The notes beneath the pieces are model-generated. The model had not been told where the DNA came from and did not search any database. It saw nothing but the letters and a program-made list of their open reading frames with translations. A DNA stretch of 50,113 nucleotides from a virus. Location of the stretch: the IMG/VR virus record IMGVR_UViG_3300024999_000018, positions 1 through 50,113 of that record. The stretch is one strand, 5' to 3'. Both the position numbers and the translations under genes were made by a program. Positions 9,245-18,559 of this stretch are shown here, piece after piece; the stretch's first letter is position 1, and every line of letters starts with the position of its first letter.

Positions 9245-11281
9245 CTATTTAATTTTGATTACAAGGAATCCTTCAATCGGAACTATATATCCATCTTCAC
9301 TTTCTCCATACTTCCCACCCAATATCTGCTCATGGGTTACTGGAAGATTCCCAGTTCTCTTCCTAGTACGAGTATTGTAATCAGCATTAGTCCAAGTCAA
9401 CTTACCTCCTACTACCTCAATTCCATTCTCTCCACTTCCAGTTGCATCATCCACACTTAAATCAAGAAGTGCTACATACTGGTAGTTCTCTGCATCTACA
9501 CTATTATCATATACTGTAAATGCTGTCTGCTCAAAAGCAACTGCGGCACCTGTAGGTAAGTAGAGTTGAGATCTGTGCATAATAGAATTAGCCCCCGTCC
9601 CATAACTCCAATAATCTCCACCCCATGCTACCGGTGTATACCAGTTATCATGTTCAGTATCTGCTCTATGAAACACTCTATGCCAAGTAGTAAGATGCTG
9701 AATAGTATCTATATTAATCAATAGCTGTACATCTGCTATCTCAGGTCTTACTAAATTAGTTACTAAATAATGCTCCTCACACTTAACTCTAAATTCATAT
9801 TCATGACCACTGACTAGATTCCCTACAGGAATTTCTACATCCTTCCTCACCCAACCCTCATCCAATATCCACTCCTGTTCAGATCCTGCTACCATACTAT
9901 TGGTATCAATATCGAACAATGCCACGTAAAGAGGATTAAGTTCATTAGGAGATATTTTGTAATTAAGAGTAACATTCTTTCTTAAATCTGTAGATCCGGG
10001 TACCACTGTCATTACTGCATCTGTGATCATTCTTCCAGGATTCACCGTTACAGTAAACCATTTAGTTCCATGCTGCCAAGGATTACCATCATACTGCCAT
10101 CCCATAAATACATCTACACTACCACTAATTCCACTAAGATCAGGATATACTGTAGTCTCCCAGGGATGGGGTTCTGGCTCAAAGAAGGAATCCGTAACAG
10201 GTGTGAAGATACCCCCAGTACACCCATCTTGCCATACTATATCCCAACCAGTTCCACTAATTCCTGTAGCTCCACTACATGCAGTATCTGCCGTAGTAGT
10301 AGGAGCAGTGTACATTCCCCAGTATGAGTGAATAATCCATGGGAGGTAATTTATAAGTACTATAGTCTTAACAGTATATAAAGGACTGCTAGGACTTCTA
10401 GCCAGTACTGACATAACTACTTTAGATACAGTACTTATTTCATCAGAAGAGTATCTCCATACATTAGTTACTTCATCTGAACTTACCCAGCTTCCACTAG
10501 TACCTGGCCACTTGTTAGTATAATCATTTACATTAGTATATCCAGTTTGATTAAATATTCCAAATCCCACAGGAAGACTTATATGATCTACAGTATCCCC
10601 CTGTGCAATGTATGAGTAATCAGACCCAAACATTGGGATTTGAATTCTAGTCTTGGTAGCTTCATTCTGTGTTACTATAATTCTAGCATTAGATATTACC
10701 ACTTCAAGAGGGTATGAAAGAATTTCTGCAGCCCCATCACTCATATCAAATTTCAGGCCATAATTAGTAGCTCCTACTATTGGAGTAAACTCCTCCCTTA
10801 TCCTAAAGAGTTCATACCCAGTAGTACCTTCTGTATTAGCAGGGATTGTAATCTCATGGCATATAGTATAAGTATCATCTACTAACACCACCTTAAAAGG
10901 TGATGCAGTAGTATTCATAGCTATAACTTCAAACTCAAACTTCACAACTCCATCATAGTCCAGTGGATCAAAACTAATAAAGGTTTCCATTCCATAGAGA
11001 TAATCACATGCTGCAGAGAGTCCTACATGGGAGGTTTCCGCTGGTAACATCTCATGATAAACTTCGAACATAGGAATTACCTCCTCTGGAGGGGCAGTAT
11101 ATGGAAGTCTCGGCCAATACCCACAAGGGTCATGCTTTTCCCTATCCGTGATTCCATCTTGGTCTACAACCCACACTGGATTAAGAACACTAGTAGTCTT
11201 ATCTCCCTCGTCGTAGGTGTTCTTAATCACAGGAATACAGATCCAAGGACTCTGCCCCTTATATGTCAACCAATCTGCCAT
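9245..11281 (-). CDS. Large beta-rich tail protein, AT-rich (678 aa)
   Basis: No catalytic motif seen. The sequence is strand-rich with many aromatic and Thr residues and resembles stacked beta-sandwich modules, as in tail fibres or receptor-binding proteins. Codon use is clearly more AT-rich than in the flanking structural genes. The stop is 10 bp from the 140-aa gene and the start overlaps the stop of the 163-aa gene. With the 140-aa gene it seems to be inserted between two parts of a normally continuous tail gene, which fits an acquired host-range module. The function is inferred. Confidence 0.65.
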   Translation of the reverse strand: MADWLTYKGQSPWICIPVIKNTYDEGDKTTSVLNPVWVVDQDGITDREKHDPCGYWPRLPYTAPPEEVIPMFEVYHEMLPAETSHVGLSAACDYLYGMETFISFDPLDYDGVVKFEFEVIAMNTTASPFKVVLVDDTYTICHEITIPANTEGTTGYELFRIREEFTPIVGATNYGLKFDMSDGAAEILSYPLEVVISNARIIVTQNEATKTRIQIPMFGSDYSYIAQGDTVDHISLPVGFGIFNQTGYTNVNDYTNKWPGTSGSWVSSDEVTNVWRYSSDEISTVSKVVMSVLARSPSSPLYTVKTIVLINYLPWIIHSYWGMYTAPTTTADTACSGATGISGTGWDIVWQDGCTGGIFTPVTDSFFEPEPHPWETTVYPDLSGISGSVDVFMGWQYDGNPWQHGTKWFTVTVNPGRMITDAVMTVVPGSTDLRKNVTLNYKISPNELNPLYVALFDIDTNSMVAGSEQEWILDEGWVRKDVEIPVGNLVSGHEYEFRVKCEEHYLVTNLVRPEIADVQLLINIDTIQHLTTWHRVFHRADTEHDNWYTPVAWGGDYWSYGTGANSIMHRSQLYLPTGAAVAFEQTAFTVYDNSVDAENYQYVALLDLSVDDATGSGENGIEVVGGKLTWTNADYNTRTRKRTGNLPVTHEQILGGKYGESEDGYIVPIEGFLVIKIK

Positions 11282-11772
11282 TAGCGTAAGTATCCTGTAA
11301 TAATCTGACCATTAAAGTTACAGATGGCCCCAACCTTGGGAGCCACACCTGAGACTGCATACACATGAGTTGAGGGATCTCGAACCACACTCACTGTACC
11401 ATTACTCAAGTAAATCCAATCGTGACTTGATGCGATATTCCATTTCCCTCCACCTCCCAATCCAGCTATCACACTCATTAGGGAGCCACTTCTCAACTCA
11501 AGAATAGATGTCTCATTACACACTAGGACATGACGCTCCGTCAAGAATAGTTGAGGGAATGGAAAGTTATCCATCACCACCATAGGATCACTCAGCAATG
11601 CCGAAATCTCCATAGAGTCCAGAGTCCTAAGCACTCCATCCTGCCCCACTGCCCCATCACACTTAGTCAGGTAAGGATTGTTGCGAGGATTCTTCTGATT
11701 ACTTCGCAATCCATGCTTAAGATCCTCCGCTCGCCACTCATGTGAGAAGTAGCCATTAGGTAAAGTTTTCAT
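11281..11772 (-). CDS. Tail protein, N-terminal part of a possibly split gene (163 aa)
   Basis: The segment GLRSNQKNPRNNPYLTKCDGAVGQDGVLRTL is of a type seen near the N-terminus of podovirus tail proteins. The protein stops right after AICNFNGQIITGYLR, a point where such proteins normally continue into the region found here in the 358-aa gene 2.5 kb downstream. Start and stop overlap the neighbouring genes by a few bases. Membership is from memory of the family. A comparison with a relative that has the fused form would settle it. Confidence 0.6.
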   Translation of the reverse strand: MKTLPNGYFSHEWRAEDLKHGLRSNQKNPRNNPYLTKCDGAVGQDGVLRTLDSMEISALLSDPMVVMDNFPFPQLFLTERHVLVCNETSILELRSGSLMSVIAGLGGGGKWNIASSHDWIYLSNGTVSVVRDPSTHVYAVSGVAPKVGAICNFNGQIITGYLR

Positions 11773-12119
11773 AACAGACCATTCACACTAAGATTAAGAG
11801 CACCTATTTCCACCTTATCCATGGAGACTCCACTCTTTAGGGCTATCTGAGATCTAATCTTAGGAATAGCCGCCGTGAGTATATCATCATACTTACTAGT
11901 CGGACTATCACTCTCCAACTTAGCCACCACCTCCCGGACAATAGCCTCATGACCTCTGAAGTCCTTGTTGTCCCCATAGAACTTCTCATTAATCTTAGCA
12001 TATATCGAGTGAGAGGCCATCAGATTCCCCACTACCTCTGGCAGAATCCTTAGCATCCTCTCCACTGCAGCCTCTATCACTTCACTTCGTTCTGAAGGGG
12101 TCATCCGTTCATCTCCCAT
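11769..12119 (-). CDS. Hypothetical late protein (116 aa)
   Basis: A mostly helical, charged protein of unknown family. The start overlaps the end of the upstream connector-type gene by 19 bp and the stop overlaps the downstream tail gene start (TGA/ATG). This tight coupling suggests a stoichiometric head-tail joining component, but nothing in the sequence proves it. Confidence 0.6.
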   Translation of the reverse strand: MGDERMTPSERSEVIEAAVERMLRILPEVVGNLMASHSIYAKINEKFYGDNKDFRGHEAIVREVVAKLESDSPTSKYDDILTAAIPKIRSQIALKSGVSMDKVEIGALNLSVNGLL

Positions 12120-12853
12120 ATCTGTGAAATTTCCTGCTCAATGAAATCCTTCTCGATGTTAACCAACTCTTCCTCAACAAGGGCGCTCCAACTCTGAGCA
12201 CTCTTCGATCCCTTGTAAAGTATCTCTAGGCTCCTCATCGCGCTCATTACTAGAAGCTGGGGATGCTCTATGGACCACCAACCTTCATCCCCATCATCTT
12301 CTAGCTTCGAGTTATAAAAGAGTCCGGAGATCTCCAGAGAATAGGCCCCATCGCATGGAGGAAGGAGTATGAGTCCATTATACGTAGGGTCATAAGGAGA
12401 GACGGTATCCAGATAGGTCTGAAGCGTAGCGGAGTCGGCCGAGGGGACTTCATCATCTGGAGATCGCCGGAGGTTAGTGGCATAGCAACAAGAGGGTCTC
12501 CCCTGAGTAGCACTGCTCAACGGAGTCGTGTACATATTGGCTACAAACTTACTGTGGAGCCCTTTGAGGTACTCCGTGTCTAGGATGGGAAGAGGGATTC
12601 TATTATCACTGTTCATGACCCACACCTCGGTCACCGCTCTGCAATTCTTAAAAGTAACTAGATAATCTCCTTGGATCAAATCCTTGAAGATCTTCCCCCT
12701 ACTCCCCCCTACATTAATCCTACGCTCCAGGGAGCGCTGGCCTTCTTGAATATAGAAGTCCGCTCCATTATTCCCGAAGTCAATAGAGTCCACCACTAAA
12801 TCATAACGCCCTGTGGCTTCGACAAACATCTTGCGAATTTCTTTAAGATTCAT
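12101..12853 (-). CDS. Probable head-tail connector/neck protein (250 aa)
   Basis: The segment MNLKEIRKMFVEATGRYDLVVD followed by ADFYIQEGQRSLERR, and the gene place directly after the capsid gene, are typical of podovirus neck/adaptor proteins. The frame is open further upstream, but that extension translates the dispersed palindrome (YITFCNIGI). The ATG at 12853 is a better start: AGGA at the end of the palindrome lies 6 nt before it. The protein ends with an acidic helical segment. The function is inferred from place and fold pattern. Confidence 0.65.
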   Translation of the reverse strand: MNLKEIRKMFVEATGRYDLVVDSIDFGNNGADFYIQEGQRSLERRINVGGSRGKIFKDLIQGDYLVTFKNCRAVTEVWVMNSDNRIPLPILDTEYLKGLHSKFVANMYTTPLSSATQGRPSCCYATNLRRSPDDEVPSADSATLQTYLDTVSPYDPTYNGLILLPPCDGAYSLEISGLFYNSKLEDDGDEGWWSIEHPQLLVMSAMRSLEILYKGSKSAQSWSALVEEELVNIEKDFIEQEISQIWEMNG

Positions 12854-12858
12854 TTTGA

Positions 12859-12888
12859 TTCCTATGTTACAAAATGTAATATAGCAAT
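12859..12888 (-). repeat. Dispersed 30-bp palindrome, copy 3
   Basis: Sense (minus) arms ATTGCTATATTACA and TGTAACATAGGAA. It ends 5 nt before the ATG at 12853. The only purine-rich ribosome site is the AGGA at the right end of the element itself, so the element contributes directly to translation start. Confidence 0.92.
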
Positions 12889-12931
12889 GGAGGGGCCACT
12901 CAGACCCCTCCACATATTCCCCTACCTCAGA

Positions 12932-14236
12932 TTAGGAGAGGGTATTATCCAGACCGATCCCATTCAAGTAGCCCCAACCATCCGGATGATGATACTCAAG
13001 GCCACCCTCAGTCAGGTACTCTTCCTTGATTCCGTCACGATTGGTCCACCCGCCTTTCTCCATCGTAGTATCATTCTTATACATCGTGTCGTCGATGAAG
13101 CGGAACTTCAGGTCCTTGGGCTCGAAGATTACCAGAGAATTTCTGGTAGTGGGCTCGAACGAGAAGAGAGGATGAGTCATCAGGTTGATCTCCCCAAATG
13201 CCGTGACCCACCGAGTAACTTTGATACCATAGTCAACCGTTGCTGAGGAATAGTCAAAATTCCCTCCAGCCTTGATCAACTTATTAATTCCAAGGATGGC
13301 GCCACTTCCCGCCAGGGCCAACTTCTCCCGTCCACCATACCTGAAGATCTGCTCCAACTGGATATCCAGCCACTCTTCCCCTGAGGTCAACCAGGTGTCC
13401 GCGGTGAAGTCTGTATCCAGTGCATAGTTCTTGACGAGGCCTGCAGTCACTACTCCATTATACCCACCTTTGATGGCAGGAATCAAACCGAGAGTGGTAC
13501 GCTCAGGCTTGCCGTTGTCACCTGTACGCTCAGAGGGTACACCGAAGAGGAAGGCTTTCTCCATCTCAATGGAATGCATCTCGAGGGCCTCACGCTTGGC
13601 TTCCTTATACTGGTCACCAGTCCTCAGACGAGTCTTCATCGCAGTCCGAGTCATCTCCAGAGGAGTGCGGAAGATCTGAGTATAATTATACCACTTGGTC
13701 GGATCGTAGGCAATAGCGTCCGGCATAGCGGCACCCTCAGAATTAATATTCCCCACGATCAGTGCCACATCACAATCACTCAGGTCACCCAAACTGGAGT
13801 TGTTATCCGCTTCCAGAAGGAGGCAGGAGATGTAGGAAGATGCACCATTAACTGTAATAGCCGTAACCTTAGCATTGACATCAACTGTCAGGTCACTGGC
13901 GTCACGAAGGAGGACTTGATGCCCGGCGCGGAAGTGAGCAATGTCTGCTGCACTCATCTTCACATAGACCATGGAGCCTGCGGCCCCACCACTCACATAC
14001 ACTACACTCAACCCTGTGTCCGTGTAGACTCCAGTCACAGTCGCCCTCTGATTGGGAAGAGATTTGGTCCACCAGTTGAACTCCGGATCATCAGTCTTCT
14101 CACTGGCCATCTTACTCAAAATGGCAGTAAGAGGGGCCATACCATTAGGGTAACGATAAAGGATGGTTTCTCTCCAATTCTTCGGACGCTGATCAGCTAC
14201 CCAGTCACCAGTACCACGCATACCTAAAAATGCCAT
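12932..14236 (-). CDS. Major capsid protein
   Basis: This 434-aa protein starts MAFLGMRGTGDWVADQRPKNWRE and contains YNYTQIFRTPLEMTRTAMKTRLRTGD, EKAFLFGVP and INLMTHPLFSF, features of HK97-fold capsid proteins of the large podovirus/DUF5309-like group. Length and position directly downstream of scaffold and decoration-type genes fit. Residues 70-170 are an inserted, strand-rich, Ala/Ser/Val-rich segment, probably an extra surface domain. Codon use is GC-richer and more regular than in its neighbours, as expected for the most abundant virion protein. Confidence 0.88.
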   Translation of the reverse strand: MAFLGMRGTGDWVADQRPKNWRETILYRYPNGMAPLTAILSKMASEKTDDPEFNWWTKSLPNQRATVTGVYTDTGLSVVYVSGGAAGSMVYVKMSAADIAHFRAGHQVLLRDASDLTVDVNAKVTAITVNGASSYISCLLLEADNNSSLGDLSDCDVALIVGNINSEGAAMPDAIAYDPTKWYNYTQIFRTPLEMTRTAMKTRLRTGDQYKEAKREALEMHSIEMEKAFLFGVPSERTGDNGKPERTTLGLIPAIKGGYNGVVTAGLVKNYALDTDFTADTWLTSGEEWLDIQLEQIFRYGGREKLALAGSGAILGINKLIKAGGNFDYSSATVDYGIKVTRWVTAFGEINLMTHPLFSFEPTTRNSLVIFEPKDLKFRFIDDTMYKNDTTMEKGGWTNRDGIKEEYLTEGGLEYHHPDGWGYLNGIGLDNTLS

Positions 14237-14297
14237 AATATTTACCTCATTAGTTATTAAAGAAAGAAGTTGTTAAAATCCTAATGGTCACCTAAGA

Positions 14298-14969
14298 TTA
14301 GGTAGTACCAGTGAACTTAAGAAGAATTGTCCCATAGGTTAAGGTGTTAGCCAAAGTTCCCGAGGCTGCCACATTAATCCTCAACCTATCCCCAGCAGCC
14401 ACATTAAGATCTGCAGCAGTCGCTGTCAGGAAAAGATATCTCTTTCCATTCGCGACCAGGGCCGTACCACCAGTTGCCTTAGTAGTGTTAGTAGCATCTG
14501 CCAGCAACATTACTGTAGATCCAGCACCTGCCTGGGTCAGGTTAGTAATGGAGAATGTAACGTAGTTAGTATCATTAGTTGTCAATGCATCTACGCAACT
14601 AAACAATACTTGAGCCAGAGCTCCTGCCTCTGGTACCGTCACAAATGCATAATTATTACCAGCAGACGTAGCAATTGTGGCAAACGTTGTCTGGATGAAT
14701 TTAGATGCCAAAGGTCCACTGGCCTTAGCTCGAGTCACAGCACCTGAAGCAATCGTAACTGCACCAGTATTAGCCATGGTGACATCACTACTCAAGGCAA
14801 CACTGGTAAGGGTAGTACCGTTACCAACCAGAACTTTAGTGGTATCCTTGGCTACCAATGCTGCAGCCACCCCAGCAGAATTCCCCAACAGAATACTCCC
14901 CTGCGCCAGAGGTATCGTAGTAGACAACATCCTACTAGCTACCATTCCTAACTTTCCTGCAAAACTCAT
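14298..14969 (-). CDS. Head decoration/fibre-like protein (223 aa)
   Basis: Residues 20-80 form a repeat-like tail-fibre pattern (IPLAQGSILLGNSAGVAAALVAKDTTKVLVGNGTTLTSVALSSDVTMANTGAVTI), and the C-terminal half is a compact Ala/Thr-rich beta domain. It sits between the capsid gene and a second small beta protein, so a capsid decoration or head-fibre role is likely. GGAGAG lies 7 nt before the ATG. No specific family is recognised. Confidence 0.65.
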   Translation of the reverse strand: MSFAGKLGMVASRMLSTTIPLAQGSILLGNSAGVAAALVAKDTTKVLVGNGTTLTSVALSSDVTMANTGAVTIASGAVTRAKASGPLASKFIQTTFATIATSAGNNYAFVTVPEAGALAQVLFSCVDALTTNDTNYVTFSITNLTQAGAGSTVMLLADATNTTKATGGTALVANGKRYLFLTATAADLNVAAGDRLRINVAASGTLANTLTYGTILLKFTGTT

Positions 14970-14996
14970 ATATACTCTCCTTTAGGTAGCCCCAGA

Positions 14997-15476
14997 TCAG
15001 TCAGCAGCTGTAAGAGTGATGCCCGCGGCTACAGCAGCAATACCGGAGACATACCAACTAGTACCATCACATACGAGATCCACATAATCTCCAACTACTG
15101 CGGAACTTCCCACGAAGGAAATTGTATCTCCAGCCGTAGCAGAGGTGGTCCCATTCCCATCGGCAATACATACTACATGCCCTATGAGGAGATTCGCAAG
15201 ACCAGGAGTAACAATCGTATAGTTAGCACCTGCCGGAGCAAGTTTACATACGAACCTATAATTGAGACCTGCTGCCACAGGGGGCAGAGTGGTGACAAAC
15301 TCCGTCGCATGAGCCAGAAAGAATGTAGTCCCACTCTCTGAAGCTAGTACTTGACGTGTTGCAGCCAAGGTGACCACAGGTACTTTCCCACCAACTGTCC
15401 CACCTGAACTTACGTTACCAGTTACAGTAACATTTCCTACTGACAGTCCATCTATGAACTTACCTTCACCTGCCAT
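14997..15476 (-). CDS. Small beta-rich head decoration-like protein (159 aa)
   Basis: An all-beta pattern, rich in Val, Thr, Ala and Gly, with few charged residues (VTVTGNVSSGGTVGG near the N-terminus, VGDYVDLVCDGTSWYVSG near the C-terminus). This composition and the place between scaffold and capsid fit a decoration or head-fibre protein. The start has a clear GGAG site 7 nt upstream. Nothing catalytic is visible. Confidence 0.65.
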   Translation of the reverse strand: MAGEGKFIDGLSVGNVTVTGNVSSGGTVGGKVPVVTLAATRQVLASESGTTFFLAHATEFVTTLPPVAAGLNYRFVCKLAPAGANYTIVTPGLANLLIGHVVCIADGNGTTSATAGDTISFVGSSAVVGDYVDLVCDGTSWYVSGIAAVAAGITLTAAD

Positions 15477-15491
15477 AATAATCTCCTTTAA

Positions 15492-16286
15492 TTAGTCCTC
15501 AATAAATTCGTCAATCTCACTCTGAAGTGAGCTCTTACTTGGAGGCGTCCTCCTCGACGTCTGCGTACCACCCGGTAACACTGGAGGAGTTACCTTTGGT
15601 TTGACGGGAGGAATCGCCTGAATATTCAATGCTGCCTTAGAGACCTTTGCTGCCTCAGCAAGCACCTGACCAACCTGCCAGTCAGGATGCTCAGCAGCTA
15701 CGGTATTCGCTACGTTTGCCACGTACTGTTTTACTGCACCAAGTTCAGGATAGGTGTTATAGAACTCCTCCCTTACCTTGGTCATACTAGTCTGCTGGGT
15801 CACCACCTGAGGAACAATCCCTTGGACATGCGTAACGGTGGCCTTACTAGCCGCTTTGATTACACTACCCAAGAAGGACATGAACTTGTCCTTGTGCTCC
15901 ATGATCTCATCGAAATCAGCTCCGTCCATTAACTCCTTGAGGTCTATCTCAGGCTCCGCAGCCACCTCAGTGGCAACCTTCGGGGCCGATAGAGAATCCA
16001 CTAACTGGGTCAAGGAAGAAACTTGCTCCCTAAGAGCAGTAACCTCATCCACAACAGGAGGAATAACCTCCTCTTCCATTCCTTCAACTTTCTCCCCTTC
16101 GGACTCAGCACCTTCAAGTGCATCTCCCTCAACGGGCTTTGTTTCAGGTATGGGCTCTCCATTCCCTTCTACCTCTTCAGTTACTTCAACAACAGGAGTA
16201 TCATCCAAAAAGTTTCCGATCTCATCTTCCAAACTGACAGGGGCCATCGCATCCTCAGCCTGGACATCTTCAATCTCCTCAGCCAT
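15492..16286 (-). CDS. Capsid scaffolding protein
   Basis: This 264-aa protein has a very acidic N-terminal third (Glu/Asp/Pro-rich, residues 1-80), a short coiled coil (VTALREQVSSLTQLVDSL) and a helical basic C-terminal end. This is the standard layout of phage scaffolding proteins, which assemble inside the procapsid and bind the coat protein through a C-terminal helix. The position between portal and capsid genes agrees. The start codon directly abuts the stop of the preceding 94-aa gene. Identification rests on composition and synteny. Confidence 0.75.
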   Translation of the reverse strand: MAEEIEDVQAEDAMAPVSLEDEIGNFLDDTPVVEVTEEVEGNGEPIPETKPVEGDALEGAESEGEKVEGMEEEVIPPVVDEVTALREQVSSLTQLVDSLSAPKVATEVAAEPEIDLKELMDGADFDEIMEHKDKFMSFLGSVIKAASKATVTHVQGIVPQVVTQQTSMTKVREEFYNTYPELGAVKQYVANVANTVAAEHPDWQVGQVLAEAAKVSKAALNIQAIPPVKPKVTPPVLPGGTQTSRRTPPSKSSLQSEIDEFIED

Positions 16287-16571
16287 TTACTTGTCCTCCG
16301 GCTCCTTAAGAGCCTCTTCTGAATTGTTTAATAGATCGGTGAAAATCCCTCCGATCAACCTCAATGCGCTTAGAGCGCCTTTAGTCTCCAGGTACTTATC
16401 CTTAGGACAGACTTCATAGAAGTCTCTCATGTCCTCAATTCTAACTTTAATTTCCTCTAGGAAATCCCTATACAACTGACCTTCCATAAAATCTGAGATC
16501 TGATTAGGGAGAGTCTTTGGAGTATAATCCCTTTTAGGAGCAAGGATCTCTTCCAACAATGAGTTGCTCAC
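16287..16571 (-). CDS. Small helical late protein (94 aa)
   Basis: A charged, mostly helical protein of unknown family (QLYRDFLEEIKVRIEDMRDFYE). The GTG start overlaps the stop of the portal gene and the stop abuts the scaffold start, so the three are translated together. It could be an assembly cofactor of portal or scaffold; this is inference from gene order. Confidence 0.65.
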   Translation of the reverse strand: MSNSLLEEILAPKRDYTPKTLPNQISDFMEGQLYRDFLEEIKVRIEDMRDFYEVCPKDKYLETKGALSALRLIGGIFTDLLNNSEEALKEPEDK

Positions 16572-18520
16572 ATTGCACCTCCCACGGGAACAAGATTCCC
16601 CTGCTGCACCTGATTGGCCACAGCTTCATTGGGCATCACCTTGGGCTGAATATCTCCACCCCTCCTCACAAAGTCATTCACATTCTTGGCCCCAAGATTT
16701 CGAGCTATATGTGTGAAGATACGGACTATGTCAAAGTTCTGGGCAAGCTCCGGAGAGGATGCCAAGGTCTGGAATAACTGTAACCAACTAGAGGAGTAAT
16801 TTCCCCCAGGTACAGACCCATCCCTAACCACCACATCATAATTGATGTTGAGGGTGTCAGGAGATACCTGGATGCGGCCACGATTAATATCCTGCCCATA
16901 TTCCTTAATCAATACTTCTTGCCAATCTCCAGCCAACTTAACATAAGCCGGGATAGTCATCATCTGCTTATTGTGATGTCCGAAGAAGGATCCGATATCT
17001 TGCATCCCCTGCATCCCAACCACCTTAGCTATTCGCTCCAACCTATTGATCCCCCCACCCATAGTTCCTTGGAACTCTGTGGAAGTGAGGCGCTCAGGAC
17101 CGCCTTGACGAAGGGAGCCCTGCATGCTGGCATCGGCTCCAGATATTCGATCCATCCACTGAACGATCCAGGTAGAATCCGCAACATTTCCTCGAGTGAC
17201 ATCAGAGACATTAAGCTGGGCTGCGACATCTTTTACTCCTCTACCCCACGCAGGGCGACGAAGTCTGATGAGTTTACCCTCAGAAGGGTTCTTCAAATCA
17301 TTTGAGTTGACTTGGTAAGGGTCATAGATAATCATATCATGTATGGCCTTCCTTACATTGGCCACATGACTATTAAACATGAAGTCTAGGACTCCTTGCA
17401 TACCATGAAGAATTTCTATCCTAGAGACTGGGGACATCGAGTAGCCATCATAGTCAGGAGCTATCACACTAACAGGAAACTTATTGTGGCTGTTGTTGGC
17501 CGGCTTAGCACAGATGACTATCTCATCAGACCCCAGTTCAAAGTACCATATCTCGGGGTATTCTCCATCACCAAGTCCCCAGTCTTTAGGAATGATCTTG
17601 ATGAACATCTTAATTCGATCCAAGTTATTGGTCACCCCATCTGCTGCATTTGTTCTGGAGGCCAAACCAGACTTTGCCCCACGTCCAGAGTTATCCCCTA
17701 CAAATATGCAGGACCTCTTCCCCGTGAGCTTCTTAAGATACTTCACATTGAACATCGTGGGATCATTCTTCTCAGCAGTCAACAGGTCCATGTAATTAGA
17801 GGGGGCAACCCACCCGTTGAACTCTCCTCTCTGAGGCTCGTGAATCGGGACATTGGGATCTGGAAGATAGAGGTAAGGGTCAATATTCTCCAAAGCATTC
17901 CCCTCAAAGAAGGTTACATCCTCTGTGATTGTCTCTGCCTTAGTACCAAATCCCATGAAACCAGGCTTCTCCACAGTCCGAGTAGTGGTCCCAGTCTCTT
18001 TAACCCATGTAGGAGTGGTGACTCCAAATCCATATGAGAATGCATCTCGTGCCTGGGTGTGAAGATTCAACCCTACCTTATTCTTAGTACACTGAACAGC
18101 AATCAACTTTTCAAGGAGGATAGCACCAATCACATCACTCGGCCCATTTCCTTCGTACCTGAAAATCGGATCCTGAAGGAACGCAGCCACATAGTAAGAG
18201 AGAAGGGTCTCCAGGACTGTGTAAGAATAAGGAAATACAATACTAACTGGCTTCCTAGAATCTTCATCCTTGACCTTTCGCTCCTTATCGTCTGGTGCTA
18301 TGTAGGCAGTAAGTGTGAAGTCAATATTGTTCCAAGTATTATGCCTTACAGACATTACATTGGCACTGGACCTGGCTCTCTCCAAGACTGCATCCCGGAT
18401 CTTAGTATGAAGTTTAGACCCTGGCTTAAGGTCCAACCCATCTGGATATTCATACTGAAAGGACTGCCCGTAGATAGAACTGTCTGAGGCCCTGGAATCT
18501 CCGTGAATTATTGCTGGCAT
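16568..18520 (-). CDS. Portal protein
   Basis: This 650-aa protein lies directly after TerL and before scaffold and capsid, the usual portal place. It has the expected long helical segments, and the stretch VMSVRHNTWNNIDFTLTAYIAPDD at the N-terminus and GMQGVLDFMFNSHVANVRKAIHDM near residues 380-405 match podovirus portals of about this length. It forms the dodecameric ring through which DNA is packaged and ejected. The ATG at 18520 follows a dispersed palindrome by 5 nt, and AGGA at the end of that element is the only ribosome site. Confidence 0.85.
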   Translation of the reverse strand: MPAIIHGDSRASDSSIYGQSFQYEYPDGLDLKPGSKLHTKIRDAVLERARSSANVMSVRHNTWNNIDFTLTAYIAPDDKERKVKDEDSRKPVSIVFPYSYTVLETLLSYYVAAFLQDPIFRYEGNGPSDVIGAILLEKLIAVQCTKNKVGLNLHTQARDAFSYGFGVTTPTWVKETGTTTRTVEKPGFMGFGTKAETITEDVTFFEGNALENIDPYLYLPDPNVPIHEPQRGEFNGWVAPSNYMDLLTAEKNDPTMFNVKYLKKLTGKRSCIFVGDNSGRGAKSGLASRTNAADGVTNNLDRIKMFIKIIPKDWGLGDGEYPEIWYFELGSDEIVICAKPANNSHNKFPVSVIAPDYDGYSMSPVSRIEILHGMQGVLDFMFNSHVANVRKAIHDMIIYDPYQVNSNDLKNPSEGKLIRLRRPAWGRGVKDVAAQLNVSDVTRGNVADSTWIVQWMDRISGADASMQGSLRQGGPERLTSTEFQGTMGGGINRLERIAKVVGMQGMQDIGSFFGHHNKQMMTIPAYVKLAGDWQEVLIKEYGQDINRGRIQVSPDTLNINYDVVVRDGSVPGGNYSSSWLQLFQTLASSPELAQNFDIVRIFTHIARNLGAKNVNDFVRRGGDIQPKVMPNEAVANQVQQGNLVPVGGAM

Positions 18521-18525
18521 ATTAT

Positions 18526-18555
18526 TTCCTATGTTCCATTTTGTAACGTAGCAAT
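18526..18555 (-). repeat. Dispersed 30-bp palindrome, copy 4
   Basis: Sense (minus) arms ATTGCTACGTTACA and TGGAACATAGGAA. It fills most of the 39-bp gap between TerL and portal and ends 5 nt before the portal ATG. AGGA within the element acts as Shine-Dalgarno. Confidence 0.92.
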
Positions 18556-18559
18556 CCCT

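Noticed and set aside
12854-12913. N-terminal extension of the connector protein
   Set aside because: The extra residues are a translation of the dispersed palindrome, and the ATG at 12853 has a proper Shine-Dalgarno spacing.
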